A stretch of 8,942 nt of DNA, taken from an uncultured Bryobacterales bacterium. GTDB lineage: Bacteria; Acidobacteriota; Terriglobia; Bryobacterales; UBA6623. How positions within the stretch are numbered: the stretch's first letter is position 1; each line of letters begins with the position of its first letter. The stretch spans positions 1 through 8,942 of the forward strand of contig CAMPKL010000108.1 of NCBI GenBank assembly GCA_946887065.1, read 5' to 3'. This document shows, piece by piece, positions 1-6,388 of the stretch. The translations under genes were made by a program, and so were the position numbers. Under the pieces are notes generated by a model, which was not told where the DNA came from, searched no databases, and saw nothing but the letters and a program-made list of their open reading frames with translations.

Positions 1-915
1 CAGCGGTTCGCTGCGGCTGACCCTGCGGTAGTTCGGGTCCAAGGCGACGATCTCGTTGGTCTCGTCCAAAAGCTCTTGCACCTGGGCGTCAGCGCCTAGT
101 CTCACCGCCGCCTGGAGCTCTCGCCGAGCTAAACCGTACTCTCCGGTCTGGAAGTAGGCCGTGCCCAACGCGCTGCGAAGACTCGCGTCGTTGGGATTGG
201 CCTCGGCCAAGGGCCGCAAGGCGCGGATCGCTTCAGCTGGGGACCCCGCGTCCAAAAACATCAGGCCCACGCGCTTGGCCAACACGTCATCGGCCGGTTC
301 CTCCCGCAGCAAACTCACGAGCTCGCCCACGAGTTGCAGCGTTTCGCCCTGCGCTTCCAAGAAATCCACGAATTCCAGGCGCGTATCCAGGCGATTCTGC
401 TCGGGATTCTGATCCCAACGACCATAAATGGCCGTGCGGTAATACTGGGTCGCTTCCTCCGCGCGCCCGTCCCTGCTGGCGAGCCGCGCCAGCAATCGAT
501 TGACGACGGCCTGGGTGGGGTCCACGGTCCTGAGTTGCCGCAGCTGCAGTTCGGCCTCTTGATAGCGGCCCGATTCATACAGAGCTAAGGTCAGTCCCAG
601 GCGATAGTCGAATCTGCCGCGGTCATTGAGCAGCGCATCGCCAAAATGCTCGATAGCGCCGTCGAAATATCCGTAGTCTGCGAAGGTCCGGCCTAAACGG
701 TAATGCTCCTCGGCGCGAGCTTCGCGCTCCAGGTTGAACGCGCGGTTGTAGTAGCCGGTCGCGACGAACAGCGCGAGCATGACCACAAACACGATGACCA
801 GCAGCTGCGGTGTGGCGCCGACCATGGCCACCTGCCGGCTCCGGCAGTGAGGACAAGGCTCCCCTGGGCCAGAGGTCGGATGGCGGCAAATCAGACAAAA
901 ATAGCGTGAGGGCAT
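1..915 (-). CDS. Zinc-ribbon, single-TM, TPR-repeat protein (C-terminus outside window)
   Basis: The reading frame is open from an ATG at 915 to base 1 (305 codons seen, no stop), so the C-terminus is missing. The start is supported by GGGAG seven bases upstream. The N-terminus has two CxxC pairs (C7/C10 and C21/C24), the pattern of a short zinc ribbon. A hydrophobic helix follows at about residues 36-54, preceded by basic residues (RSRQ), so the ribbon should be cytoplasmic and the rest outside the inner membrane. From about residue 66 there are helical TPR-like repeats: about 68-98 (containing YRLGRTFADYGYFDGAIEHF), 102-133, 135-165 and a clear one near 237-270 (ALGTAYFQTGEYGLARRELQ). TPR domains are protein-protein scaffolds; no enzymatic motif is visible. 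It lies 74 bases downstream of the sigma-factor gene on the same strand and may be co-transcribed with it. Architecture is confident; partner and role are unknown. Confidence 0.85.
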   Translation of the reverse strand, partial: MPSRYFCLICRHPTSGPGEPCPHCRSRQVAMVGATPQLLVIVFVVMLALFVATGYYNRAFNLEREARAEEHYRLGRTFADYGYFDGAIEHFGDALLNDRGRFDYRLGLTLALYESGRYQEAELQLRQLRTVDPTQAVVNRLLARLASRDGRAEEATQYYRTAIYGRWDQNPEQNRLDTRLEFVDFLEAQGETLQLVGELVSLLREEPADDVLAKRVGLMFLDAGSPAEAIRALRPLAEANPNDASLRSALGTAYFQTGEYGLARRELQAAVRLGADAQVQELLDETNEIVALDPNYRRVSRSEPL

Positions 916-944
916 GAAGCCACTCCCAGGATAACTGGTCGCGG

Positions 945-968
945 CGTTACGGATCGAGATCCGCAACG
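945..968 (-). other. RNA hairpin between sigma factor and TPR gene
   Basis: Read on the minus strand, CGTTGCGGAT and ATCCGTAACG flank a four-base loop CTCG, giving a 10-bp stem. The single imperfect pair is A/C in the plus-strand sense but G-U in the minus-strand transcript, so the structure is best formed in the mRNA of these genes. It sits 21 bases after the sigma stop codon and 29 bases before the TPR start. No U-run follows, so a standard intrinsic terminator is unlikely; mRNA stabilisation, processing or partial attenuation are possible. Confidence 0.5.
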
Positions 969-989
969 GGGCAGACGTGAATCGAGCCC

Positions 990-1766
990 CTAGATTGCAG
1001 TGAGCGTCCCCGACTCCTCGGAATAGCCGGCGTTGCGCAGCGCAGCGCTCAGCTTGTGCAGCGCAGCTTTGTGAATCTGCGAAACCCGGCTCTCGTTGAC
1101 TCCCAGCTCCTGACCGATCTCTTTCATCGTGCAGTCCTCGCTGTAGTACATCGCGATGACCTTCTGATAGCGGGTCGGCAGCGTATGGATCGCGGAGTTC
1201 AGCGCCTCGCGCATCTCTTGCCTCGCCAGTTGCCCGTCGGGCAGTTCGTCCTTGGACTCTGCGTTGTCCAACGTCATCGTGTACTCGTACTGTTCGACCT
1301 TGTGCGGTTGAACGGCGACGAGTCCAGCGGCTTGCAGGTCCCGCTTCTGGCGAACGAGTTCCGCTTCGCTGATGCCGAGACCAGCCGCGACTTCCGCCTC
1401 GTTCGGCGCTCGCCCCAGCTTCTGGCCCTGCTCATGTACGGCGCTGTCGATCGACTTGAATCGTTTGCGTTGGTCTCGCGAGGCCCAATCGAGTTGGCGC
1501 AGGCTGTCGAGAATCGCTCCGCGTATGCGGTGCTTCGCATAGAGGTGAAAAACGACGTTCTTGTCGGGTTGGAAGCGGTCCACGGCGTCGAAGAGCCCCA
1601 TGACGCCGGCGTGAACCAGATCGTCCAGTTCGACTTGCACCGGCAGCCGTTCCCTGACGCGATTGGCTATGCCCCTCACCAGGGGAAGATGCTGAATGAT
1701 TCTTTCCTCACGCTCATTCGAGCTGAGTGCAGTTTTCGCTGCTGTCGCTGCCGATTGGGCTGCCAT
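990..1766 (-). CDS. FliA/WhiG-family (sigma-28 type) RNA polymerase sigma factor
   Basis: This 258-residue protein directs RNA polymerase to a specific promoter class. Region 2 lies at about residues 27-98 and carries the family hallmark ELDDLVHAGVMGLFDAVDRF, then YAKHRIRGAILDSLRQLDW (76-94), which matches the FliA/WhiG form of the -10 recognition segment. Region 3 is about 107-145. Region 4 is about 195-243, with a helix-turn-helix (TMKEIGQELGVNESRVSQIH, 213-232) for -35 recognition. The frame stays open to 1958, but the start at 1766 is preferred: AAGGAG lies ten bases upstream, family homology begins just after it, and the extension is unlike any sigma factor. Length fits group-3 sigma factors (about 230-260). 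No flagellar or anti-sigma (FlgM) gene is visible, so it may control motility genes elsewhere or another regulon; I therefore give no fliA symbol. It appears to be transcribed from the upstream 310-base gap. Confidence 0.93.
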   Translation of the reverse strand: MAAQSAATAAKTALSSNEREERIIQHLPLVRGIANRVRERLPVQVELDDLVHAGVMGLFDAVDRFQPDKNVVFHLYAKHRIRGAILDSLRQLDWASRDQRKRFKSIDSAVHEQGQKLGRAPNEAEVAAGLGISEAELVRQKRDLQAAGLVAVQPHKVEQYEYTMTLDNAESKDELPDGQLARQEMREALNSAIHTLPTRYQKVIAMYYSEDCTMKEIGQELGVNESRVSQIHKAALHKLSAALRNAGYSEESGTLTAI

Positions 1767-1776
1767 CGATGACCCG

Positions 1777-1782
1777 CTCCTT
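1777..1782 (-). promoter_or_regulatory. Ribosome-binding site of the sigma-factor gene
   Basis: AAGGAG on the minus strand, ten bases before the ATG at 1766. It settles the start codon against the 64-codon-longer alternative beginning at 1958. Confidence 0.75.
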
Positions 1783-1860
1783 ACTCCCTGCCGATTCCGG
1801 CCGAACGATTCCCGCCGCCGGGCAGAGCCTATCAATGCAACTAATCGTCCAAACCAGCCG

Positions 1861-1906
1861 ATGGAATATAAGCCTATGAAAATAAGCGGGATAGAACTCA
1901 ACGGAA
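1861..1906 (-). promoter_or_regulatory. Candidate promoter region for the sigma-factor gene
   Basis: This is the most AT-rich stretch of the gap. On the minus strand TTGAGT (1901-1896) could be a -35-like element, CATAGG (1878-1873) a poor -10 at 17-base spacing, and TATATT (1870-1865) a better -10-like hexamer but at 25-base spacing. No pair matches a sigma-70 consensus well, and I see no sigma-28 promoter (TAAA-N15-GCCGATAA). The assignment rests mainly on composition and position, so confidence is low. Confidence 0.25.
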
Positions 1907-1987
1907 CGAGAGTCCGATCTCGTGCCGCGGGCGGCGGGAAAACGCGCTTATCAACCACTTACGGTCATCTGAAGCGGCGCTAATCCT

Positions 1988-2012
1988 GTTTTGGAACACG
2001 CAGTTCCAAAAC
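1988..2012. repeat. Perfect 10-bp inverted repeat, five-base loop
   Basis: Plus-strand arms GTTTTGGAAC (1988-1997) and GTTCCAAAAC (2003-2012) are exact reverse complements around ACGCA. The element lies 65 bases after the kinase stop and about 220 bases before the sigma start. It could be an operator for a dimeric regulator or a transcript-end hairpin. The T-rich side is at the 5' arm on both strands and no U-tract follows, so it is not a textbook intrinsic terminator. It shares the GGAAC half-site with the repeat at 2048-2062. Confidence 0.6.
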
Positions 2013-2047
2013 GACCTGTCCGGTCGACCCCTAAAAGCGCACCTCGC

Positions 2048-2062
2048 GTTCCGTTGTGGAAC
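2048..2062. repeat. Second GTTCC/GGAAC inverted repeat
   Basis: GTTCC (2048-2052) and GGAAC (2058-2062) flank GTTGT. The half-sites are those of the 1988-2012 palindrome but in the opposite order, again with five central bases. The two repeat centres are 55 bases apart. It begins 15 bases beyond the kinase stop codon. A five-base arm alone could be chance; the shared half-site is what makes it notable. Confidence 0.4.
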
Positions 2063-2076
2063 AAACAGCGGCGCCG

Positions 2077-3027
2077 CTAAGGGAGTTCTCGCCCGTCGGG
2101 CCACAGCAGAGGCAGAACGCCGGGCAGGACGGTGACCTCAAGCGGCAGCTGCCCTGCCGCTTCGCCGTCGACTTCCGCTCGGGCGATGTCCGCAGACCGG
2201 GCGACCAACTTGCGTGTCTGCCGCCGCTGCACCTTGGGATGTCTGTAGATCGCGCCGGAGTAAAGCACCGGAAGGTCCCGCAGCAGTTCAAACCAGGAGA
2301 GATGGTCAATAATCGTCACGTCCAGCAGCCCGCCCGTCAGCGAAGCGCCAGGACAAGGATGCATGCCGCCGCCGTGGTATTGGCCATTGCCCACAGCCAC
2401 GTTGGTGATATCGACGCCGTGCAGCGTCTCGCCGTCATCGAATACAAGATCCACCAACTTCCCTTGGTAGCGGAAGAAAACCTGAAGCGTAGCCCAAAGG
2501 AACGCCCCTTTCCCATTGATTTTGCTTAGGATGTTCGTCTTGGCCGCTACCGACACGTCGCCCCCCATGCCAAAGCTCAGCAGGTTAACGAAGTACAGCT
2601 GCAAGACAGTTTCATCACCGGGGCCAAGGAAGCGAACCTTACCGACATCGATCGCCGCTACTCGTCCTTCCGCAAGATAAGCCGCTGTCCGCTCGGGCTC
2701 CACAGGCGCCTGCAACGTTCGCTGGAAGTCTCCGCCGGTACCCATCGGTACGTAGCCCAGGCGCGCTGCTGGGTTGAGCGGCGCGTCGTTGGAGAGAAAT
2801 CCGTTGACGGCCTCGTGGAGCGTACCGTCTCCGCCGACGGCAATGACCAATTCAGCGCCGCGCTCCAAGGCCTGCCGGCTCAACTCCGCCGCATGCCAGG
2901 GCCGTTCGCTCCATTGAACTTGCAGGTCGGGTATGCGTCTTCGAATCGCTTGTTCGTATTGGGGCCAGCGGCGCCGAACGCTGCCGCCTGCCGCTTTAGG
3001 ATTCAGAATCGCGACCGCTTGAGCCAT
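2077..3027 (-). CDS. Diacylglycerol kinase-family lipid kinase (DgkB/YegS/BmrU type)
   Basis: This 316-residue cytosolic or membrane-peripheral kinase should transfer the ATP gamma-phosphate to a lipid hydroxyl (diacylglycerol or a related lipid). It shows the family motifs in order: NPKAAGG at 9-15, GGDGT at 65-69 (nucleotide loop), GTGGD at 96-100, FVNLLSFGMGGDV in the middle, then GNGQYHGGGM and LTGGLLDV in the C-terminal beta-sandwich. Family members usually have GTxND where this one has GTGGD, an Asn-to-Gly change. Length is typical (290-330). The start at 3027 is chosen because homology begins there and its A is the last base of the SDR stop (TGATG); no good ribosome-binding site is seen, so translation is probably coupled. 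An open extension to 3294 overlaps the SDR gene and has no homology. It is the last gene of the overlapping cluster. In bacteria such kinases recycle diacylglycerol to phosphatidic acid; the substrate here is inferred. Confidence 0.9.
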   Translation of the reverse strand: MAQAVAILNPKAAGGSVRRRWPQYEQAIRRRIPDLQVQWSERPWHAAELSRQALERGAELVIAVGGDGTLHEAVNGFLSNDAPLNPAARLGYVPMGTGGDFQRTLQAPVEPERTAAYLAEGRVAAIDVGKVRFLGPGDETVLQLYFVNLLSFGMGGDVSVAAKTNILSKINGKGAFLWATLQVFFRYQGKLVDLVFDDGETLHGVDITNVAVGNGQYHGGGMHPCPGASLTGGLLDVTIIDHLSWFELLRDLPVLYSGAIYRHPKVQRRQTRKLVARSADIARAEVDGEAAGQLPLEVTVLPGVLPLLWPDGRELP

Positions 3028-4010
3028 CAGCTTGAACTGCGCAGGTAGGCCACGGTCTCGGTCAGAGTTTCTTGCGGATCGCGAGTGGTAAAGCCCAACT
3101 CCTGGCGCGCTTTCTTCGAACTGCAGTACCAATACACGGCGGACATCTCGATCGAAGCGTCGTCGAGTTCCCAGCGTTTGCCGGCCAGCGGCAACACACG
3201 CCTCATGATGCGCGCGCCTAACAGTTGCAGGGGCAAGGGCAACATCAGTTTCGGCGCCGAGACGCCGGCAATCTTGGCGGTTCGTTGAATCCACTCGTGG
3301 AAGGTCATGTTCGCCCCGCCCAACAGATATCGTTCGCCCTTGCGGCCCTTGCGCATCGCCAAGATCAAGCCCATGGCTGCGTCACGGACATCGACGATAT
3401 TCAAACCGCCCGAAGGCAGAACCATGATGCCGCCTTTTAGGAATAGCTCGACATCGCCTGTCGAAGACCTTCTGTCATCGCCGGGTCCCAGCAGCAGCGT
3501 CGGGTTGACATGGACAATGTCCAAGCCGCGATGGGTCACATACCAGTCCGCCAATTTCTCGGCGTAGATCTTGCTTAGGTAGTAGGGCCAGTTCCAGACA
3601 ATCTGCTGGGAGAACGGCGCCGTCTCATCGCGTTCAACCGGATCGGCGCCGACCGCGCAAGTACCCGAACTGGAGACGAAGACCGCTTTCTTCACCCCAT
3701 GCGCCAACATTGCCTCGCAGACGTTGCGCGTGCCTTCCACGTGGGCGTCATAGAGCCGCCAGGGCCGCAAGGATTGCCGCTCCACAAATCCTGCCGCATG
3801 ATAAATCTCATCCACGCCCGCGGCGGCAGCGATCACTTCGGCGGGTTTGGTGATGTCGCCGCGAACGACTTCCACCCCGTCCATTTGCGCGATGGCGCCC
3901 GCCCCTCTTGCCATGACGCGCAGCCGGGCCTCGGGCTCTTCGCTGCGAAGCGCGGCCAGCAGATGCGTCCCGAGAAAGCCGGTCGCGCCGGTGATGAGAA
4001 TTGTCTTCAT
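3027..4010 (-). CDS. Extended-SDR NAD(P)-dependent epimerase/reductase
   Basis: This 327-residue Rossmann-fold oxidoreductase belongs to the extended short-chain dehydrogenase superfamily. The N-terminus has the nucleotide-binding GATGFLG (8-14), GDIT at 51-54, HAAG at 71-74, a serine cluster SSS at 113-115 (catalytic Ser) and the catalytic pair Y143/K147 (YYLSK). NPTLLLGPGD and INVVDVRD-like segments (here LNIVDVRDAA) mark the substrate side. The overall pattern is closest to the dihydroflavonol-4-reductase/HpnA-like branch, whose members act on sugars, sterols or other alcohols, so the substrate cannot be named. The ATG at 4010 overlaps the LarA-like stop (ATGA) and has a strong GGAGG seven bases upstream. 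The stop overlaps the lipid-kinase start. Its context among acyltransferase, phosphatase and lipid kinase suggests lipid or glycolipid tailoring. Confidence 0.88.
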   Translation of the reverse strand: MKTILITGATGFLGTHLLAALRSEEPEARLRVMARGAGAIAQMDGVEVVRGDITKPAEVIAAAAGVDEIYHAAGFVERQSLRPWRLYDAHVEGTRNVCEAMLAHGVKKAVFVSSSGTCAVGADPVERDETAPFSQQIVWNWPYYLSKIYAEKLADWYVTHRGLDIVHVNPTLLLGPGDDRRSSTGDVELFLKGGIMVLPSGGLNIVDVRDAAMGLILAMRKGRKGERYLLGGANMTFHEWIQRTAKIAGVSAPKLMLPLPLQLLGARIMRRVLPLAGKRWELDDASIEMSAVYWYCSSKKARQELGFTTRDPQETLTETVAYLRSSS

Positions 4011-5710
4011 CGCGGCGCCTCCGAGACATGCCGCGGCACGCCCATCACGTCGACCATGCTGATGGGGGGGATGTGCACGTGTGTCACGCTAGGCTTGCGG
4101 CCGATGAAGGACTGCGCCATCTCGAGCGCCTGCTCCATGTTCTTGGCCGTATCCCAACCCATGATCTGAGCCGAGCGCTTGTCTTCGGCGCCGATGCAGA
4201 TCACCTTCCCGACGTGCGCCCGGCCGTTCTCGCCCCAGTACCACATATAGAAGGGATGAACGCCGTGGTAGGCGTAGCCGGTGCGGTACTGCTCAATGTA
4301 TTCCGGGTTGGCGGCGAACTCCGCCTCATACTTGCGCGCCAATTGGAAGGCATCGGTCGTCTCGGGAAGCAGCCGATGGAAAAACTCGTGATACGAAGGA
4401 TGGTGCTTTTGATCGAACTCGTTGTACAGCGGATGCGTCACGATCAGCACTCCGCCTCGTTTGACGATGGGCATGCCCCGGTACATGTTGAACAAATACC
4501 CCAACACCATCACCTGTACCAAGATCGGGTTCAGTGCCGAATGGACGTTGTAGGGCGACACGAATGGAACGCCCATCACGGCCACATCCGACTGGCCTTC
4601 GACCGGGATGCAGTACTGCTGGTTGCAATAGGCCAGAGTCTTGGCATGCGTCGCGTTAGTCTCACCGGCGTGAACGGCGATTAAGCCGTAAGGCGAAAGG
4701 ATCTTGAACAACACGTCTCGCTTCGTTTTGCGCGGCAACTTGCTCAAGGCCCATTTCGAGACGCCGAACGACATGCGATCCAGAACATTCCAGTCGTCTT
4801 CGTTCTTGGTGAAGAAGGGCATCAGCGGGTCGAACATCTGATTGTTCACGACCGTCTCGATGTGAAAGCAGTTGAGGTGCCGCTTAATGACGGCCGCCTG
4901 CCTTTCAGCCGACGATGCTAACGCCGACTTGTCCGGGTCGAAGTAAGAATTCGAGTCGCGTATGGTCTGCGGGTTGTGGTGGGCCTGCAACGCCGCGTAA
5001 TCGCACAATCCGATGGCGATGCTCTTGGCCCCGCCGTCCATCGGGACCAAATTGATGTTGACGTAGATGAGCAGGTCCGATTCCGCGGCGCGACGATTCA
5101 TGCGCACGGCTTCGCCCAATTCGGTGCGGCCCAACTCGACCATGCCGTCAATCGCTTCGCCGTCATGGCAATACAGCTTCGTCGGAAAGTAGGCTTTGAA
5201 AACCTTCTCGCCCACCGCATGACGAACCTCAAACGCCTCCATCCGCCGGTGAAATGAAGTGGCGATGATCAACTCCACGTCCGTCACGCCGTGCTCGGCG
5301 AGGATTTCGAGAACGATTTCCAACATCGTCTGGCGCAGATCGGGACGGCGCATCGGCGGCAACGGCAACGAGATGTCGTCGACCGCTACCGTGACTTTCA
5401 AACCCGGACGCAACTGCGCCGAAAGCGGCTTGGCGTTCTCGGGGTGTTCCAATGCGTAGCGGATTGCCGCGTCGCGGTCTTTCAGGGGCGCGATCGCCGG
5501 CTTGGGATAGACGATGCGCGTGTCCTTCGGCAGCTTAGCTGCAACCAAGTCTTCGCCGGACCATAACATCCGCGGCCTAGAATCCTCTTCCAAGTGGACG
5601 ACGCAGTGTTCATAGGAAACGAGCGCGGCCCGGCCCACCGCATTCGGAGTTGGGTCGCCGAACTCATAGGCTTCGGCAGGCGCAACAGGACGGATGAGGT
5701 CAGCAGCCAT
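4007..5710 (-). CDS. LarA-like (lactate racemase domain, DUF2088) protein, long form
   Basis: At 567 residues this is longer than the usual LarA of about 425. LarA-family enzymes invert 2-hydroxyacids through a covalently attached nickel-pincer cofactor. Matches visible: VAVDDISLPLPP (108-119) for the D-x-T-R-P-x-P motif, ATSFHRR (150-156) for the region of LarA His108, LGRTELGEAVRMNRRAAESD (193-212), and DGGAKSIAIG (225-234) for the cofactor-lysine loop (K229). H244/H245 follow, 15-16 residues after K229, the spacing of LarA Lys184 to its Ni ligand His200. The C-terminal domain has IVKRGGVLIVTHP (415-427). The motif arginine is leucine (L115), and no histidine is seen where LarA has His174. 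The N-terminal 70 residues and about 90 C-terminal residues are extra. The start directly follows the HAD stop (TGA then ATG) with AAGG upstream. No larB, larC or larE is present here. A racemase/epimerase for another hydroxyacid is likely, but a non-catalytic role is possible. Confidence 0.85.
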   Translation of the reverse strand: MAADLIRPVAPAEAYEFGDPTPNAVGRAALVSYEHCVVHLEEDSRPRMLWSGEDLVAAKLPKDTRIVYPKPAIAPLKDRDAAIRYALEHPENAKPLSAQLRPGLKVTVAVDDISLPLPPMRRPDLRQTMLEIVLEILAEHGVTDVELIIATSFHRRMEAFEVRHAVGEKVFKAYFPTKLYCHDGEAIDGMVELGRTELGEAVRMNRRAAESDLLIYVNINLVPMDGGAKSIAIGLCDYAALQAHHNPQTIRDSNSYFDPDKSALASSAERQAAVIKRHLNCFHIETVVNNQMFDPLMPFFTKNEDDWNVLDRMSFGVSKWALSKLPRKTKRDVLFKILSPYGLIAVHAGETNATHAKTLAYCNQQYCIPVEGQSDVAVMGVPFVSPYNVHSALNPILVQVMVLGYLFNMYRGMPIVKRGGVLIVTHPLYNEFDQKHHPSYHEFFHRLLPETTDAFQLARKYEAEFAANPEYIEQYRTGYAYHGVHPFYMWYWGENGRAHVGKVICIGAEDKRSAQIMGWDTAKNMEQALEMAQSFIGRKPSVTHVHIPPISMVDVMGVPRHVSEAPR

Positions 5711-6376
5711 TCACTTGCCCTTGGTGACTACCGTCGGCCAGCCCCGCTCGGCCGCAATGCGGCGCAGTTTGCTATCCGGATTGACGGCTGTCGGTTGAGC
5801 GGCCATTTCGAGCATGGCCAGGTCCGAGTAACTGTCTGAATACGCTTTCAAGCTGTTTGGATCGACGCCATGGTCGCGGCAGAAGTCCCGTATGGCGTTT
5901 GTCTTTCCTTGTTCGGCCAACAAAGGTTCGTGCAAACGGCCGGTCGCAACTCCGTCAGAGAATACCATTTTGTTCGCCAATAGATAATCGAAGCCTAACT
6001 CCGCCGATGCCCTCTCGACAGCGAAATCCAGACCGCCGGTGACGAGGATAAGCGAGTAGCCCGCCTGGCGGTCGCGCTCCAGCAGTTCCGCGCTCCCGGC
6101 GTATATCTTGGGCCGCGTTTCCTGCTCAAATAGCCCCGCTGCTTGCTCCCTCAACCACGACTCGGGCATTCCGGCGTAGAGCCCAAAAAACTGGCGGTTG
6201 AAAGCGGCCCGCGACCGAGCGTCGATCAACAGCCAAAGCGGTACGCCGCCCACGGCCACAGTTGTCCGATAAAAGCTCTCCAAGGGCGAAGGGCAGCGGC
6301 GAGCGAAGTACAGGTACCTCGTCACGACGTTGCTCGACGACAACGTGCCGTCAAAATCGTAGAATGCGGCCTTCAA
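5711..6376 (-). CDS. HAD-IB family phosphatase (SerB/CicA-like)
   Basis: This is a 221-residue haloacid-dehalogenase-type phosphomonoesterase. Motif I is DFDGT (7-11; nucleophile D7, acid/base D9), motif II is T113 in LVTGG, motif III is K158 in QGKTNAIRDF, and motif IV is YSDSYSD (179-185) with Mg-binding D181 and D185. All catalytic residues are present. The helical cap insertion (about 13-90) places it in subclass IB with phosphoserine phosphatase and several lipid-phosphate phosphatases. The only usable start is TTG at 6376: the frame has a stop (the PlsY TAG) just five codons upstream, and the TTG gives the expected short lead to the DFDGT motif. Its ribosome-binding site is weak (AGGCG, poor spacing), suggesting coupling to PlsY. 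Position after an acyltransferase hints at a phosphorylated glycerolipid substrate, but this is inferred. Confidence 0.9.
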   Translation of the reverse strand: MKAAFYDFDGTLSSSNVVTRYLYFARRCPSPLESFYRTTVAVGGVPLWLLIDARSRAAFNRQFFGLYAGMPESWLREQAAGLFEQETRPKIYAGSAELLERDRQAGYSLILVTGGLDFAVERASAELGFDYLLANKMVFSDGVATGRLHEPLLAEQGKTNAIRDFCRDHGVDPNSLKAYSDSYSDLAMLEMAAQPTAVNPDSKLRRIAAERGWPTVVTKGK

Positions 6377-6388
6377 ATTGTTGTACGC

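Larger units (their letters stand above)
1767..2076 (-). other. 310-base non-coding region upstream of the sigma-factor gene
   Basis: This is the only long gap in the window. It lies between the lipid-kinase stop (2077) and the sigma start (1766). It is less GC-rich than its surroundings around 1855-1900. It holds five copies of GGAAC/GTTCC (plus-strand positions 1903, 1993, 2003, 2048, 2058), of which four form two inverted repeats. I see no convincing small ORF with a ribosome-binding site, no tRNA and no known riboswitch. It most likely contains the 3' end of the upstream operon transcript and the promoter/operator of the sigma gene. Confidence 0.6.

Noticed and set aside
1056..1772. 238-codon plus-strand ORF antisense to nearly the whole sigma-factor gene
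   Set aside because: It mirrors the sigma-factor codons, has no recognisable domain and no neighbour on that strand. Long antisense frames are expected at this GC content.
1767..1958. 64-codon N-terminal extension of the sigma factor
   Set aside because: The AAGGAG site before 1766 and the start of homology favour the shorter protein. The extension resembles translated non-coding DNA.
1993..2007. GGAAC-N5-GTTCC as a LexA box of the Gram-positive type
   Set aside because: That operator is GAAC-N4-GTTC; the central spacing here is five, and no SOS gene is adjacent.
1988..2012. Intrinsic terminator of the lipid-kinase operon
   Set aside because: The stem is strong, but no U-run follows on the minus strand and the stem is AT-rich at its base, so it lacks the standard terminator form. 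Not fully excluded.
3028..3294. 89-codon N-terminal extension of the lipid kinase
   Set aside because: It overlaps the SDR coding sequence in another frame and precedes the NPKAAGG motif that normally lies near the N-terminus.
4001..4684. 227-codon plus-strand ORF opposite the end of the LarA-like gene
   Set aside because: It lies fully opposite a gene with clear family homology and has no recognisable protein features of its own.
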